Positions 33,970-43,406 of a stretch of 64,000 nucleotides of DNA are shown in pieces. Source of the stretch: Paenibacillus spiritus (lineage in GTDB: Bacteria > Bacillota > Bacilli > Paenibacillales > Paenibacillaceae). Under the pieces are notes generated by a model, which saw only the letters and a program-made list of their open reading frames with translations, searched no databases and had not been told where the DNA came from. A program made the translations under genes and the position numbers. The first letter of the stretch is position 1; each line of letters starts with the position of its first letter. Location of the stretch: positions 248,001 to 312,000 of the forward strand of contig NZ_VYKK01000004.1 in the NCBI RefSeq assembly GCF_008710135.1. Reading direction: 5' to 3'.

Positions 33970-34233
33970 TCATTTCTTCAGAATTCCGTATAAAAGACAG
34001 GCGACCCCGGCGCCGATCCAGCCGAGCTTCCCCCAGGATAGCTCCTGGGCCATTCCGGTCAGACCGACGGCCGTTGTCAGGATCAGCACGGTCGGACCGA
34101 CCAGCGCCAGACCCGAGTTGACCGCCAGCGCCTTGTCGACCTGGTTCAGCCTCAGCATGATCAGCGCCGCTGCAATCTCGATGCTTCCCGAGATCATGCG
34201 GAGCGCTGCCATCCAGCTCACATACTTGTCCAC
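33970..34233 (-). CDS. yqhV: YqhV-like DUF2619 membrane protein
   Basis: Small protein of three membrane helices, with MAALRMISGSIEIAAALIML and SGLALVGPTVLILTTAVGL matching B. subtilis YqhV, which also precedes spoIIIAA. Function unknown. Starts compete: GTG 34233 has GGAGG 7 nt upstream, ATG 34239 is too close to it, and ATG 34284 has a weaker AGGGA. The GTG gives 87 residues, near the family length. Confidence 0.78.
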   Translation of the reverse strand: MDKYVSWMAALRMISGSIEIAAALIMLRLNQVDKALAVNSGLALVGPTVLILTTAVGLTGMAQELSWGKLGWIGAGVACLLYGILKK

Positions 34234-34443
34234 TTTCATCCCTCCTTGCCTCGAAGGCCCCTTATCCTTGCCACTCTCAACCATATGCCGGTCCCTGCGA
34301 CTTTAGACGGCGGAATTCGGGACATACTAGTGTGAAAGAAATCATAGTCCAGGACTATATAAAAAAATATCATCGGTATGATAAAATAATTTTGGCCTTA
34401 TCGCGCCGGATTCAAGTCAAAAGAAGGAAAGGGTTAAAATCAG

Positions 34444-35310
34444 ATGAATATGCGTCAGCTGGAAAGCCGGGTAGCGGCCAATGCCGCAGCCAGAACCGCC
34501 ATGGAAATGTGCGTCGTCGTCTTCTCGGCTTTTCTGGTCGCAGCGGGGCTGCGGCTGTTCCTGATCCCGCATCAGCTCCTGAGCGGAGGAGTAGCAGGCA
34601 CCGCTTCCGTCATCGGGTATCTCACCAATCCAAAGTACATTTCGCTCTTCTACTTCGGAATCAATTTGCCGATTCTGCTGTGGGGACTGGTCGCGGTCGG
34701 CAAGAAGTACATTTTCTTCAGCATGCTGTCCGTCGCCTCGACGACCTGGTTCCTGAACGTCATCCCGCTCGTGAAGCTGACCCAGGACCCGATCCTGGCC
34801 AGCATCTTCGGCGGCGTAATCATGGCCGGGGGCATCGGCCTCAGTCTGCGCGCGGGCGGCTCCACCGGAGGCTTCGACATTCTGGGCTCGATCATTACCC
34901 GCAAGCACGACGTGCCCATGGGCACCGTACTGTTCGTGATGGACGGACTGGTGATTCTGACGCTCGGCTTTATGAAGAGCTGGGATTCTGCCCTGTACGC
35001 CATGCTGTGCACCTTCGTCAAGACGCGGGTAGTGAACATGATTTATATCCGTCATGTGAAGCTCACCTGCTTCATCGTGACGAAGCACAGAGAGGAAATG
35101 CTGGAGCGGCTGAACCGGCTGCCGCACGGCGTCACCGTCGTCAATGCCGAGGGCGGATACAGTCATGAGGGAAATACGATGCTGATGACCGTTACAACGC
35201 GCTATGAGCTTGCGGAGCTTCGTAAGGCGATCCGGGAGATCGACTCGTCGGCCTTTGTGAACGTGCTGGAGACGGTCGAGATTATGGGGAGATTCCGGAG
35301 GCTGGCCTGA
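34444..35310 (+). CDS. YitT family membrane protein (DUF161 + DUF2179)
   Basis: 288 residues. Five or six membrane helices in residues 20-200, including the family motif RAGGSTGGFDILG, then a C-terminal cytoplasmic DUF2179 domain (GVTVVNAEGGYSHEGNTMLM). Members are widespread in Bacillota and of unknown transport function. ATG 34444 behind AAGGAAAGGG. Divergent from yqhV, with an ATAGTCC-A-GGACTAT palindrome in the upstream region. Confidence 0.9.
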   Translation: MNMRQLESRVAANAAARTAMEMCVVVFSAFLVAAGLRLFLIPHQLLSGGVAGTASVIGYLTNPKYISLFYFGINLPILLWGLVAVGKKYIFFSMLSVASTTWFLNVIPLVKLTQDPILASIFGGVIMAGGIGLSLRAGGSTGGFDILGSIITRKHDVPMGTVLFVMDGLVILTLGFMKSWDSALYAMLCTFVKTRVVNMIYIRHVKLTCFIVTKHREEMLERLNRLPHGVTVVNAEGGYSHEGNTMLMTVTTRYELAELRKAIREIDSSAFVNVLETVEIMGRFRRLA

Positions 35311-35344
35311 ATCAAGTCCGGGGCCGTTGGGAAAAAGGGGACAC

Positions 35345-35386
35345 ATAGAGAGAAGGCCGACTCTCTCGAGTCGGCCTTCTCTCTAT
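35345..35386. terminator. Bidirectional hairpin between yitT-like gene and aspartokinase
   Basis: Perfect 19-bp stem with loop TCTC (left arm 35345-35363, right arm 35368-35386). The convergent genes end on either side, 35 bp and 11 bp away. There is no long T-run on either strand, but stem stability is very high. Confidence 0.75.
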
Positions 35387-35396
35387 GAATGACTGT

Positions 35397-36650
35397 TTAG
35401 CGCCGGTCCTGCGGTCCGCCCACAAAGGCTTTCTCGCTGGTATCGAGACCGTAGGCGGTATGCAGCGCCTGAATAATCTCGTTCAGACGGCCCGCTTCCA
35501 CGACGCAGGATACTTTGATTTCGGAGGTGCTGACCATCTTGATGCTGATGCCGAGTCTGGAGATGACATCGAACATTTCGGCGGCGACGCCCGGATGGCT
35601 GACCATGCCGGCGCCGACGATGGAGATTTTGACCAAATGGTCTTCGGAAGTAACTTCCCGGTACGGCAGCTCCGCGCGGATCTCGCGGATTACATCCATA
35701 GAACGCTGCATCTCATCCAGCGCTACGGTGAAGGAGAAATCGGCTTCGCCGTCCTGTACCCCGCTCTGTACAATAATATCGACGTTGATTCCCTCTTCGG
35801 CCAGCTTCCCGAATACCTTGGCAAGTACCCCCGGCGTATCGGCTGCTCCGAGAATGCTGATCCGGGCCACGTTCTTGTCGTAGGCGATGCCGCTGACGGC
35901 CACACCCTGTTCCATGCTTGCTTCCTCCTTCACCACTGTGCCTTCCGTTTCATTGAAGCTTGACCGCACGACCAGCTTGACCTGATAGCGCTTGGCATAT
36001 TCCACCGCGCGGGGATGCAGCACGGCGGCCCCCAGATTGGCCAGCTCCAGCATTTCATCATAGGAAATCTCATTCAACTTGCGGGCGGTCTTCACGATCC
36101 GGGGATCGGTGGAATACACGCCGTTCACATCGGTATAGATCTCGCACACATCCGCCCGGATGGCCGCCGCCAGCGCAACCGCCGTCGTATCGGAGCCGCC
36201 GCGTCCGAGCGTCGTAATCTCGCCTTCCTCCGTCATGCCCTGGAATCCGGCCACAATTACGATCCGGTCCTTCTCCAGCGCCTCGAGCACGCGGCGGGGT
36301 TCAATCTCTTGAATCCGGGCCTTGCCGTGGGTGCCGTCCGTGCGGAACCCGGCCTGCCAGCCCGTATAGGAGACGGCGGAGCGTCCCAGACCGTGCAGCG
36401 CAATCGACAAGAGAGCGACCGAAATCTGCTCCCCGGTCGTCATCAGCATGTCCATCTCGCGCGCGGGCGGCTGCGAATGAAGCAGCTTCGCCTGGTCGAT
36501 CAGATCGTCCGTCGTATCGCCCATCGCCGAAACCACGACCACGCACCGGTGGCCCTCATCCTGTTTCGCCGCGATGCGCCGTGCGACGCGCAGCATCCGT
36601 TCGGTGTCCCCGACGGAGCTCCCCCCGAATTTCATGACATAAAGTGACAA
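35397..36650 (-). CDS. lysC: Aspartokinase
   Basis: 417 residues catalysing the first step of the Asp-derived Lys/Met/Thr pathway and, in sporulators, diaminopimelate and dipicolinate supply. Kinase motifs VMKFGGSSVG, MLMTTGEQ, TLGRGGSDTTA. Two C-terminal ACT domains. The start TTG 36650 gives the family N-terminus LSLYVMKFGG, ten residues long as in LysC; GGGAG is 11 nt upstream. I see no lysine riboswitch in the 175-bp leader. An internal start for the beta subunit, known in B. subtilis LysC, was not examined in detail. Confidence 0.93.
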   Translation of the reverse strand: MSLYVMKFGGSSVGDTERMLRVARRIAAKQDEGHRCVVVVSAMGDTTDDLIDQAKLLHSQPPAREMDMLMTTGEQISVALLSIALHGLGRSAVSYTGWQAGFRTDGTHGKARIQEIEPRRVLEALEKDRIVIVAGFQGMTEEGEITTLGRGGSDTTAVALAAAIRADVCEIYTDVNGVYSTDPRIVKTARKLNEISYDEMLELANLGAAVLHPRAVEYAKRYQVKLVVRSSFNETEGTVVKEEASMEQGVAVSGIAYDKNVARISILGAADTPGVLAKVFGKLAEEGINVDIIVQSGVQDGEADFSFTVALDEMQRSMDVIREIRAELPYREVTSEDHLVKISIVGAGMVSHPGVAAEMFDVISRLGISIKMVSTSEIKVSCVVEAGRLNEIIQALHTAYGLDTSEKAFVGGPQDRR

Positions 36651-36765
36651 GCCTCTCTCACTCCCAACTTCATTCTGTACAGCGGTGGCCATGCGGTTTC
36701 CCGCTTTAAACCAGTATAATACGAAAGTGACCGAATGCGTTAACCTTTTCCGAATATTCTCCACA

Positions 36766-36801
36766 CAAAAAACCGCCCGGAGCTGTATGCTCCGGGCGGT
36801 T
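36766..36801 (-). terminator. Terminator of efp
   Basis: Stem AACCGCCCGGAG/CTCCGGGCGGTT with a 7-nt loop followed by six T residues on the minus strand, 24 bp after the efp stop. Confidence 0.9.
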
Positions 36802-36824
36802 CGCCATCCGTATACGCAGCAGAA

Positions 36825-37382
36825 CTACGCGCGCGAGACGTATTTGCCTTCGCGGGTGTCGATCAGCAGCACGTCGCCTTCGTTGATGAAGAGCGGAACC
36901 TGAACGCTGTGGCCGGTCTCCAGCTTGGCGTTCTTGGTAGCGCCCTGAGCGGTATTGCCCTTCACGCCCGGCTCGGTCTCCACGACCTTCAGCTCAACGC
37001 TTGTCGGCAGGTTGATGCCCAGAATTTCGCCCTGGTAGCTGACGATATTCACAGTCATGTTCTCCTTCAGGAAGTTCAGCTCCCACTCCAGCTGCTGGGC
37101 ATCCAGCGTGAACTGATCGTAGGTCTGGTTATCCATGAAGACATGTTCCTGGCCGCTGGCATACAGATACTGCACGCCGCGGTTCTCGATGATGGCGCGG
37201 CCGATCGTTTCGCCCGCACGGAATGTGCGCTCTACGGTGTTGCCGTTGCGCAGGTTCTTCAGCTTGGAGCGGACGAACGCCGCGCCCTTGCCCGGTTTGA
37301 CGTGCTGGAAATCCAGTACGGTGAAGATATCGCCGTCGACCTCGACGGTCAGGCCTGTTTTGAAATCGTTAACTGAAATCAC
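36825..37382 (-). CDS. efp: Translation elongation factor P
   Basis: 185 residues, relieves ribosome stalling at polyproline. Three beta-barrel domains; the modified-loop Lys is in VKPGKGAAF (Lys32), followed by [19 protein letters not shown]. The start is GTG 37382 with GGAGGG 8 nt upstream. Downstream of the peptidase gene by 27 bp, as in Bacillus yqhT-efp. Confidence 0.98.
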   Translation of the reverse strand: MISVNDFKTGLTVEVDGDIFTVLDFQHVKPGKGAAFVRSKLKNLRNGNTVERTFRAGETIGRAIIENRGVQYLYASGQEHVFMDNQTYDQFTLDAQQLEWELNFLKENMTVNIVSYQGEILGINLPTSVELKVVETEPGVKGNTAQGATKNAKLETGHSVQVPLFINEGDVLLIDTREGKYVSRA

Positions 37383-37409
37383 GAATGAATCCCTCCTGAA
37401 ATAAGTGGT

Positions 37410-38483
37410 CTACAGCACGGTGTATTCTTTGGAAGAGCGGGTCAATCTTCGCACGCCGGTATCGGTGACCACCACATCGTCCTCGATGCGGACGCCGCCG
37501 ATCCCTGGTAAATAAATACCCGGTTCTACGGTCACCACCATACCCGGCTGCAAAATATCGTCGCTCATCTTGGACAGGCGCGGCCATTCATGCACTTCCA
37601 TGCCCAGTCCGTGTCCCGTACTGTGGCCGAAATACTCGCCGTAGCCGTACCGCGTGATGATATCGCGCGTCAGCGCGTCGCATTCGCGCCCGGTCATGCC
37701 CGGCTTGATCTGCTCCAGCGCGTGAAGCTGGGCCTCCAGCACAATATCGTAAATCTCCTTGAGCTTCGGAGCCGCTTCGCCCACCGCCACCGTCCGGGTC
37801 AGATCGGAGCAGTAGCCGTCCAGGAGCGCGCCGAAATCGAAGGTGACCAGATCGCCGGATTCGATCACCTTGCCGCTGGCTACGCCGTGCGGCATCGCCG
37901 AACGGACGCCGGAGGCGACAATCGTATCGAACGAGGACGAAGTCGCGCCGCGGCTGCGCATGTAGAATTCCATTTCCAGGTCCACATCGCGCTCGGTCAT
38001 GCCCGGCTTCACAATCCCCAGGATATGACGGAAGGTGTCGTCGGCCAGGTCCGCCGCCCGCTGCATAATCTCCAGTTCCGAATCGTCCTTGATCATGCGC
38101 AGATCTTCGACCAGCTTGGACGAAGGAACCAGCTTCGCCGCTCCTTCCAGCGCCTCGGCATAAGCGGCGTAAGCCGCATAGGTCACGTCGTCCTGCTCGA
38201 AGCCGAGCAAGGCGGATCCGCCGCCGGGCAGCAGGGAACGAACCGTGTCGATGAACCGGGGAGCGTGCTCCACGATTTTGAAGCCGTCCGTCTGATCCGC
38301 CGCCTGGGTCATATAGCGGAAGTCGGTCAGAAAATAGCTGTCGTCAGGCGTAATCAGCACATAGCCCGACGAGCCGGTGAACCCGGTCAAATAGCGGCGG
38401 TTCACGCCGCTTGTAATCAGCATTGCTTCCAGCCCGCGGTCCTGAAGGGCCTGGCGAAGCTTGGAGACACGATTGTTGCCCAT
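37410..38483 (-). CDS. Xaa-Pro aminopeptidase (M24 family, YqhT-like)
   Basis: 357 residues. A creatinase N-domain (residues 1-130) and a pita-bread M24 domain with the two-metal ligands: Asp in FDFGALLDGYCSDLTRTV, His in HSTGHGLGMEVHE, Glu in VTVEPGIYL and Glu in RIEDDVVVT. Cleaves N-terminal residues before proline. ATG 38483 behind GAGGAG. Operon with efp. Confidence 0.94.
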   Translation of the reverse strand: MGNNRVSKLRQALQDRGLEAMLITSGVNRRYLTGFTGSSGYVLITPDDSYFLTDFRYMTQAADQTDGFKIVEHAPRFIDTVRSLLPGGGSALLGFEQDDVTYAAYAAYAEALEGAAKLVPSSKLVEDLRMIKDDSELEIMQRAADLADDTFRHILGIVKPGMTERDVDLEMEFYMRSRGATSSSFDTIVASGVRSAMPHGVASGKVIESGDLVTFDFGALLDGYCSDLTRTVAVGEAAPKLKEIYDIVLEAQLHALEQIKPGMTGRECDALTRDIITRYGYGEYFGHSTGHGLGMEVHEWPRLSKMSDDILQPGMVVTVEPGIYLPGIGGVRIEDDVVVTDTGVRRLTRSSKEYTVL

Positions 38484-38557
38484 CTACAATTCTCCTCTCG
38501 CAAATAGCCACATTGTATTTTAACATAGGGCCATGTCCTTGAGAAGTTTTTTGTCGG

Positions 38558-39070
38558 TCATGCGATGCTGGTCCGGGTCTCCCGCTTGCGCTCATCGGTG
38601 AACTCAATCGCAGCCGTGTATCCGATGAACAATCCCCACAGCAGATAGAGGCAGAATTCGCAGATGACCGAGTTCCAGGGCAGGCGCATCGGCGGCTGCA
38701 GAAGAAAGATCCGGGAACCTGCGAGAAAGAGAATCGCCCACCACAGAATTCCGTAGCACATCCCCGGCCAAGGCCCTTTCAGCTTGCGGAACACAAGCAC
38801 ATACAGAAAGGTGGCGGCGACCGAGAAGAGAATGAATAACAGATACCCGGCGAGCTGGCCCGCGGTTGTCTTCAGAAAGTCATGCCGCAGGAACGGTTCT
38901 CCCAAGTATCCCGGCACCACGCGAGTGAACTTCAGCGCCGCCATCAACCAGTGCACCCCGCCCCAAATGAAGCCTGCAAAAAAACCCACTTCCAGAGAGA
39001 ATGCCGCAATGCCGGTCTTCTCCCGTCTCTGGCTCCTACTGGACATTATGGAACCCCGCTTTCGCATCAT
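38558..39070 (-). CDS. yqhR: YqhR-like conserved membrane protein
   Basis: 170 residues, four membrane helices (FFAGFIWGGVHWLMAAL, LAGYLLFILFSVAATFLYVL, MCYGILWWAILFLAG, FCLYLLWGLFIGYTAA). Matches the YqhR family by gene order and by the motif PGYLGEPFLRHDFL. Function unknown. ATG 39070 has GGAGAG 9 nt upstream; ATG 39046 is an alternative. Divergent from yqhQ. Confidence 0.82.
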   Translation of the reverse strand: MMRKRGSIMSSRSQRREKTGIAAFSLEVGFFAGFIWGGVHWLMAALKFTRVVPGYLGEPFLRHDFLKTTAGQLAGYLLFILFSVAATFLYVLVFRKLKGPWPGMCYGILWWAILFLAGSRIFLLQPPMRLPWNSVICEFCLYLLWGLFIGYTAAIEFTDERKRETRTSIA

Positions 39071-39211
39071 AAGTATCGTCTCTCCGGAGAACCGGAAAGA
39101 CCGGATAAATACAGTATGTGCAGGAAGCCCCCGATCCAACTAGAAAAAGGCACAAAAATTAGATACAATGGTTCCTGTAAGCATTCATTAATCTGCGGGA
39201 AGGTGAACCGG

Positions 39212-40237
39212 TTGTCCCAAGAAACTCCGAGTTACGGCGGTCAAGCCGTCATTGAAGGCGTTATGTTCGGCGGCAAGCACGTTAATGTGACGGCTGTGCG
39301 TCGGAAGAGCCAGGAAATTACGTTCTTGGAGGTGCCAAGAAGCGACCAGCGCTGGGTGACCAAGCTGCGCCGGATTCCGCTGCTTCGCGGCATTGTCAGT
39401 ATTATAGATTCCAGCGCCAAGGGCTCCAAGCACCTCAACTATTCGGCCGAAGCCTATGCCGAGGACGAAGTAACCCCCGAAGAGAGGGCGCAACGCGAGC
39501 TCGAGAAGGCGAACGAAGCGAAGAAGAAGGAAGCCAAGGAGAAGGAAGAAGGCTTCAGCATCGGCATGATGCTGGGCGTGGCGGTAATGGGCATACTTTC
39601 CTTTGTAATGGGCAAGCTTATTTTTACACTCGTTCCGGTATTCGTAGAGAACTTTCTGTTCAAAGACGCTTTCGACGGTTATATTCTTCATAATCTTGTC
39701 GAAGGCGCCATCAAGCTGATCCTGCTGCTGGTCTACCTGTGGATCATCTCCCAGACTCCGGTCGTCAAGCGCCTCTTCCAGTACCACGGAGCGGAGCACA
39801 AGGTCATCAGCGCCTTTGAAGCCGGCGATGAGCTGACCGTGGAGAACGTGCAGAAGCATAGCCGGCTGCATTACCGCTGCGGAAGCAGCTTCATGATGCT
39901 GACGATTGTGCTGGGCGTCGTTATCTATTCGTTCGTTCCCTGGGATAACCTTTGGGATCGGATCATTCAGCGCCTCGTGCTTCTCCCGGTCGTGATCGGG
40001 GTGTCTTTTGAAGTGCTGAAGGGAACCAACGCTCTGCGCGATGTCCCGGTGCTGCGCTATCTGGGTTACCCGGGACTGTGGCTGCAGCTTCTGACCACGA
40101 AAGAGCCCAAAGACGATCAGGTCGAGGTCTCGATTGCCTCGTTCAACCGGATGAGAGAGCTGGATGCGGCTTACGAGCAGGGATTAATCAAGAACGAAAC
40201 CGTAACTGGAGGCATTTTGGACCCCGTGAAAGGATGA
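39212..40237 (+). CDS. yqhQ: YqhQ-like DUF1385 membrane protein
   Basis: 341 residues. N-terminal YGGQAVIEGVMFGGK, a charged Lys/Glu coiled segment (EKANEAKKKEAKEKEEGF), then several membrane helices and RLFQYHGAEHKVISAFEAG, all hallmarks of DUF1385. TTG 39212 is used because AAGGTG lies 7 nt upstream and no ATG precedes the conserved N-terminus. Function unknown; possibly metal dependent. Followed at 7 bp by a small membrane protein gene. Confidence 0.9.
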   Translation: MSQETPSYGGQAVIEGVMFGGKHVNVTAVRRKSQEITFLEVPRSDQRWVTKLRRIPLLRGIVSIIDSSAKGSKHLNYSAEAYAEDEVTPEERAQRELEKANEAKKKEAKEKEEGFSIGMMLGVAVMGILSFVMGKLIFTLVPVFVENFLFKDAFDGYILHNLVEGAIKLILLLVYLWIISQTPVVKRLFQYHGAEHKVISAFEAGDELTVENVQKHSRLHYRCGSSFMMLTIVLGVVIYSFVPWDNLWDRIIQRLVLLPVVIGVSFEVLKGTNALRDVPVLRYLGYPGLWLQLLTTKEPKDDQVEVSIASFNRMRELDAAYEQGLIKNETVTGGILDPVKG

Positions 40238-40244
40238 GTCTCCG

Positions 40245-40577
40245 ATGAAAAAGCATGCTGCGGTTTTTTGGACCACCATAACGCTGGCGGCAATCGGTCT
40301 GATCGCTGGACTCGTGAACAATCCGTACGATTTGCTGCGCGCGCTGCTTATCCCCGCCGTTCTGACGGCGGTGCTGTTCCTGCTCTATAAATATCCGCCC
40401 CGGCGGTATGCCGGAGGACGTTCGTCCAAGATCAAGGTCAAGCCTTCTCAGAAGACGATGGCCAAGATGGCCGGCATCCGCAAGACATCCGCTCCGACGA
40501 AGCGGAAGAGCTATCCGTTCCAGGTGATTGAGGGCAGCAAGGGCAAGAACGACGAGCAGCTTCCCAAATACCATTAA
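40245..40577 (+). CDS. Small conserved membrane protein downstream of yqhQ (YqhP-like)
   Basis: 110 residues. Two N-terminal membrane helices (VFWTTITLAAIGLIAGLV, LLIPAVLTAVLFLLY) and a basic cytoplasmic tail rich in Lys/Arg/Ser. ATG 40245 behind AAAGGATGAG, translationally close to yqhQ (7 bp). Comparable in position to B. subtilis yqhP. No function known to me. Confidence 0.8.
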   Translation: MKKHAAVFWTTITLAAIGLIAGLVNNPYDLLRALLIPAVLTAVLFLLYKYPPRRYAGGRSSKIKVKPSQKTMAKMAGIRKTSAPTKRKSYPFQVIEGSKGKNDEQLPKYH

Positions 40578-40614
40578 AAGACGCCGCGGCCGATGAATTC
40601 CGCCAGGCGCACCG

Positions 40615-40647
40615 ATCCCCTCCCGCTGCCCGGGAGGGGTTTTTTTG
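40615..40647 (+). terminator. Terminator of yqhQ operon
   Basis: Stem CCCCTCCCG/CGGGAGGGG followed by seven T residues, 38 bp after the stop of the small membrane protein gene. It touches the end of the convergent patatin gene. Confidence 0.9.
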
Positions 40648-40650
40648 AGG

Positions 40651-41571
40651 TCAGCACGGATAACGCCATCCCCGGAAGAATGCCGCCCCGGCCTCGTACC
40701 CGGCAGCATACAGGGCGCTGCTCTCTTCGGAAGTCAGCTCGAATTGGACCGTGCGGATGCCCAGGGTCGGCACCTTGACGGTGTGCATCCGCTTCTCCTG
40801 TTCGATATAGCGCTCGTCGTGGGCGGACAGCATCGTTCCGACCATCGCCTGAAGCATGCTGAACGGGCCCCGAATCCGGTGTGCGGCCGGTTCGGGACGA
40901 CCGACCATCTGGAAGCCGACCGGCGGAATGCTGCCACCGTCCTCCTCCACCCCCTCGAACAGCCAGATTGGGAAATTGCTGAGGAGACCGCCGTCCACCA
41001 TATAGACGAGCTGATCGGCAAAAGATCGCCCCTTGGCGGCATCGCCGCTGCGCCGAAGGACGACCGGATCAAAGAAATACGGAATGCTGCAGCTGATCCG
41101 CACCGCTTTGGCTACCTCGAAGGCATCGGGATCGATGCCGTACGCCCGCAGCCCGTCCGGGAGAACCACCAGGCGGCCGTCACTGATATCCGAAGCAATA
41201 ATTCGCAGTCGGTCCTTCGGCAGATCACGGAACGTCACCACCCCTTTTTTCCGGAGAATGCCTCGAATCCAAGCCTCCAGAGCTTCGCCTGAATACAATC
41301 CTTTCTTCAGCATGACCCGGAGCGCCGGGCCTAATAGAGCGGTATTGAAGATCGGGGCCCGGCGCAGAAAGGAGCGAAACGACGTCTGCCGGATAATCGT
41401 TCCCATCTCCTCTCCCGTGTACCCCGCAGCGAGCAGCGAAGCCACAATGGAACCGGAAGAGGTTCCCGCGACGCGGTGAAAGACGCAGCCGGCCTCTTCG
41501 CAGGCCTGCACCGCTCCCGCCAGGGCAATCCCCTTGACCCCGCCCCCCTCGAACACCCCATTGATCCTCAT
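40651..41571 (-). CDS. Patatin-like phospholipase
   Basis: 306 residues with the Ser-Asp dyad of the patatin fold: oxyanion loop FEGGGVKGIALAG, nucleophile Ser in GTSSGS, and Asp in VDGGLLSNFPIW. No signal peptide, so probably a cytoplasmic or membrane-associated lipid acyl hydrolase. ATG 41571 is favoured; its GGGAGG site is 12 nt upstream and is buried in a long hairpin (41576-41634). It follows the GHL10 gene by 87 bp on the same strand. Confidence 0.9.
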   Translation of the reverse strand: MRINGVFEGGGVKGIALAGAVQACEEAGCVFHRVAGTSSGSIVASLLAAGYTGEEMGTIIRQTSFRSFLRRAPIFNTALLGPALRVMLKKGLYSGEALEAWIRGILRKKGVVTFRDLPKDRLRIIASDISDGRLVVLPDGLRAYGIDPDAFEVAKAVRISCSIPYFFDPVVLRRSGDAAKGRSFADQLVYMVDGGLLSNFPIWLFEGVEEDGGSIPPVGFQMVGRPEPAAHRIRGPFSMLQAMVGTMLSAHDERYIEQEKRMHTVKVPTLGIRTVQFELTSEESSALYAAGYEAGAAFFRGWRYPC

Positions 41572-41657
41572 AAATAAGCCCAACCTCCCGTTCCATAGAC
41601 ACTACTGCTTATCTATGACGCGGGAGGCGGGCTTTATGCTTGATTTATTGCCGCCGA

Positions 41658-43316
41658 TCAGGACTGAAAGTAGGCTTTCAGCAGATCGGAGATGCCGTAC
41701 GGATTGCGGGTGACCAAATCCCCGGCCCGGAACAGAATGCTTCCGGCTACCCCTTCCTTGGAGGCATTGTACTGCAGCTGGCGGATCAGTTCATCCGGGT
41801 TCAGCCAGGCTTTGTCCGAGTCGGCTCCTATCTTGTAGGCAGCCATGCCGATATACAGCTTGACCCCGGTTCCTTCGACTTCCTGGGTCCACCAATCGAC
41901 CAGCTTGTCGTACCGGACCGCGCTGTTGGTGAGACTCCAGTACACCTGCGGAGCCACATAGTCGATCCATCCCTGACGGATCCAGGTCCGGACATCGGCA
42001 TACATGCTGTCGTAGGCCGTCACGCCGGCTGCAGTATCCGAACCGGTGCTGTCGGTCTTGGCATTGCGCCAGACACCGAAGGGACTGATGCCGTATGCAA
42101 TGTCCGGCTTCAGTTCATGGATCTGCCGGCCGAGGTCCCGGACGAATCGGTTGATATTATCCCGCCGCCAATCGGCTTTGAGCGCAATCCCGTCCGGATT
42201 GTAGGCGGCGAAGGCCGCATCGTCCGCAAAGGCGGCCCCGGACGGATAGAAGTAATCGTCCAGATGGACGCCGTCGATATCATAGCCCCGCACCGTCTCC
42301 AGGATGGTATCGATGATATGCTGGCGGGCAGCCGGGATGCCCGGATTGATATACATCTTGTCGTCGGCCTTCACGATCCATTCGGGATGGGCATTCACGA
42401 CATGAAGACTGGACAGGGCCGACAGCGTAGCCGCCTTCGTGTCGGTCGTCGCCCGGAACGGGTTGAACCAGGCATGGAACTGCATGCCCCGTTCATGCGC
42501 CGCCGCCACCATGAACGCCAGAGGGTCATACCCGGGCTCAACGCCCTGCTTGCCGCTTAGCGCTTTGGACCACGGCACGATGGTGGACGGGTACAGCGCA
42601 TCGCCCGACGGGCGAAGCTGAACGAAGACGGCGTTGAAGCCGACGGCCTTCAGCTTGTCCAGCATGGCGGTGAATTCCTGCTTCTGCCGGTCCGGATTGC
42701 CGGCCGTCCCTGCGGACGGCCAGTCCAGATTGAAGACGGTCGATATCCATACCCCTCTCAGCCCGTCCGCTGCCCCTCCGGCGCTTCCCGTCGTCGGACG
42801 GGAAGGCGACGGGATGCTCGGTGCGCTAGGAGCACTCGGCACTGGAACCGTCGGTGCCGATGGCTGCGCCGTCTCGGCGCCGGAGTAGAGCCGGACGGTC
42901 CGCGCCGCCTTGTCCCACACCACCTGCATGCCCAGCTGCTCGGAGACGAAGCGAATCGGCACCATGATCCGGCCCTGCCGGATCACCACCGAGGTGTCGA
43001 GGGCAATCCGGTCTCCATCCACGAGAGCGGTCTTTTGGCCGCTTGTCAGACTCATCGCCGTGCCGTTCTTCGAGATCGACACCGTCTTGGTCTGCTGATT
43101 CCACTGGACCCCGGCTCCCAGCCCGCGGCTGATGACAGCCAGCGGCACCATCGTGACGTTGGACGAAGTCAGATAAGGCGGAACATCGCTCTCCAGCCGG
43201 CTTCCGTCCAGTTCAAGACCGATAACGGCCGAAGCCGCCCGCGCCCCTCCGGCAGACAGCGCCGGCAGCACCAGCGCCAGCAGCAGAAGCGGCAGCAACC
43301 ATTTTCGTATACGCAA
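41658..43316 (-). CDS. Secreted GHL10-family glycosyl hydrolase with copper-amine-oxidase N-type domain
   Basis: 552 residues. A signal peptide (KWLLPLLLLALVLPALSAGG) is followed by a stalk domain of the copper amine oxidase N-terminal type (about residues 40-145), a Pro/Ser/Thr linker, and a glycosyl-hydrolase-like 10 TIM barrel (GVWISTVFNLDWPS, FVQLRPSGDALYPS, YDIDGVHLDDYFYP, WIDYVAPQVYWSL). It probably cleaves a surface or environmental glycan. TTG 43316 has GGAGG exactly 8 nt upstream and opens onto the basic signal-peptide start. Confidence 0.9.
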   Translation of the reverse strand: MRIRKWLLPLLLLALVLPALSAGGARAASAVIGLELDGSRLESDVPPYLTSSNVTMVPLAVISRGLGAGVQWNQQTKTVSISKNGTAMSLTSGQKTALVDGDRIALDTSVVIRQGRIMVPIRFVSEQLGMQVVWDKAARTVRLYSGAETAQPSAPTVPVPSAPSAPSIPSPSRPTTGSAGGAADGLRGVWISTVFNLDWPSAGTAGNPDRQKQEFTAMLDKLKAVGFNAVFVQLRPSGDALYPSTIVPWSKALSGKQGVEPGYDPLAFMVAAAHERGMQFHAWFNPFRATTDTKAATLSALSSLHVVNAHPEWIVKADDKMYINPGIPAARQHIIDTILETVRGYDIDGVHLDDYFYPSGAAFADDAAFAAYNPDGIALKADWRRDNINRFVRDLGRQIHELKPDIAYGISPFGVWRNAKTDSTGSDTAAGVTAYDSMYADVRTWIRQGWIDYVAPQVYWSLTNSAVRYDKLVDWWTQEVEGTGVKLYIGMAAYKIGADSDKAWLNPDELIRQLQYNASKEGVAGSILFRAGDLVTRNPYGISDLLKAYFQS

Positions 43317-43406
43317 GATACAGTCCTCCCATTTGGTATAAACTACATGTTTGGACGTCCCGGAGGCCAAAAGGTTGCGATACGAGGCCAACTTGGGCAG
43401 CATGGA

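Noticed and set aside
36650..36824. Lysine riboswitch before aspartokinase
   Set aside because: The leader is short, mostly occupied by the efp-side region, and shows no L-box core.
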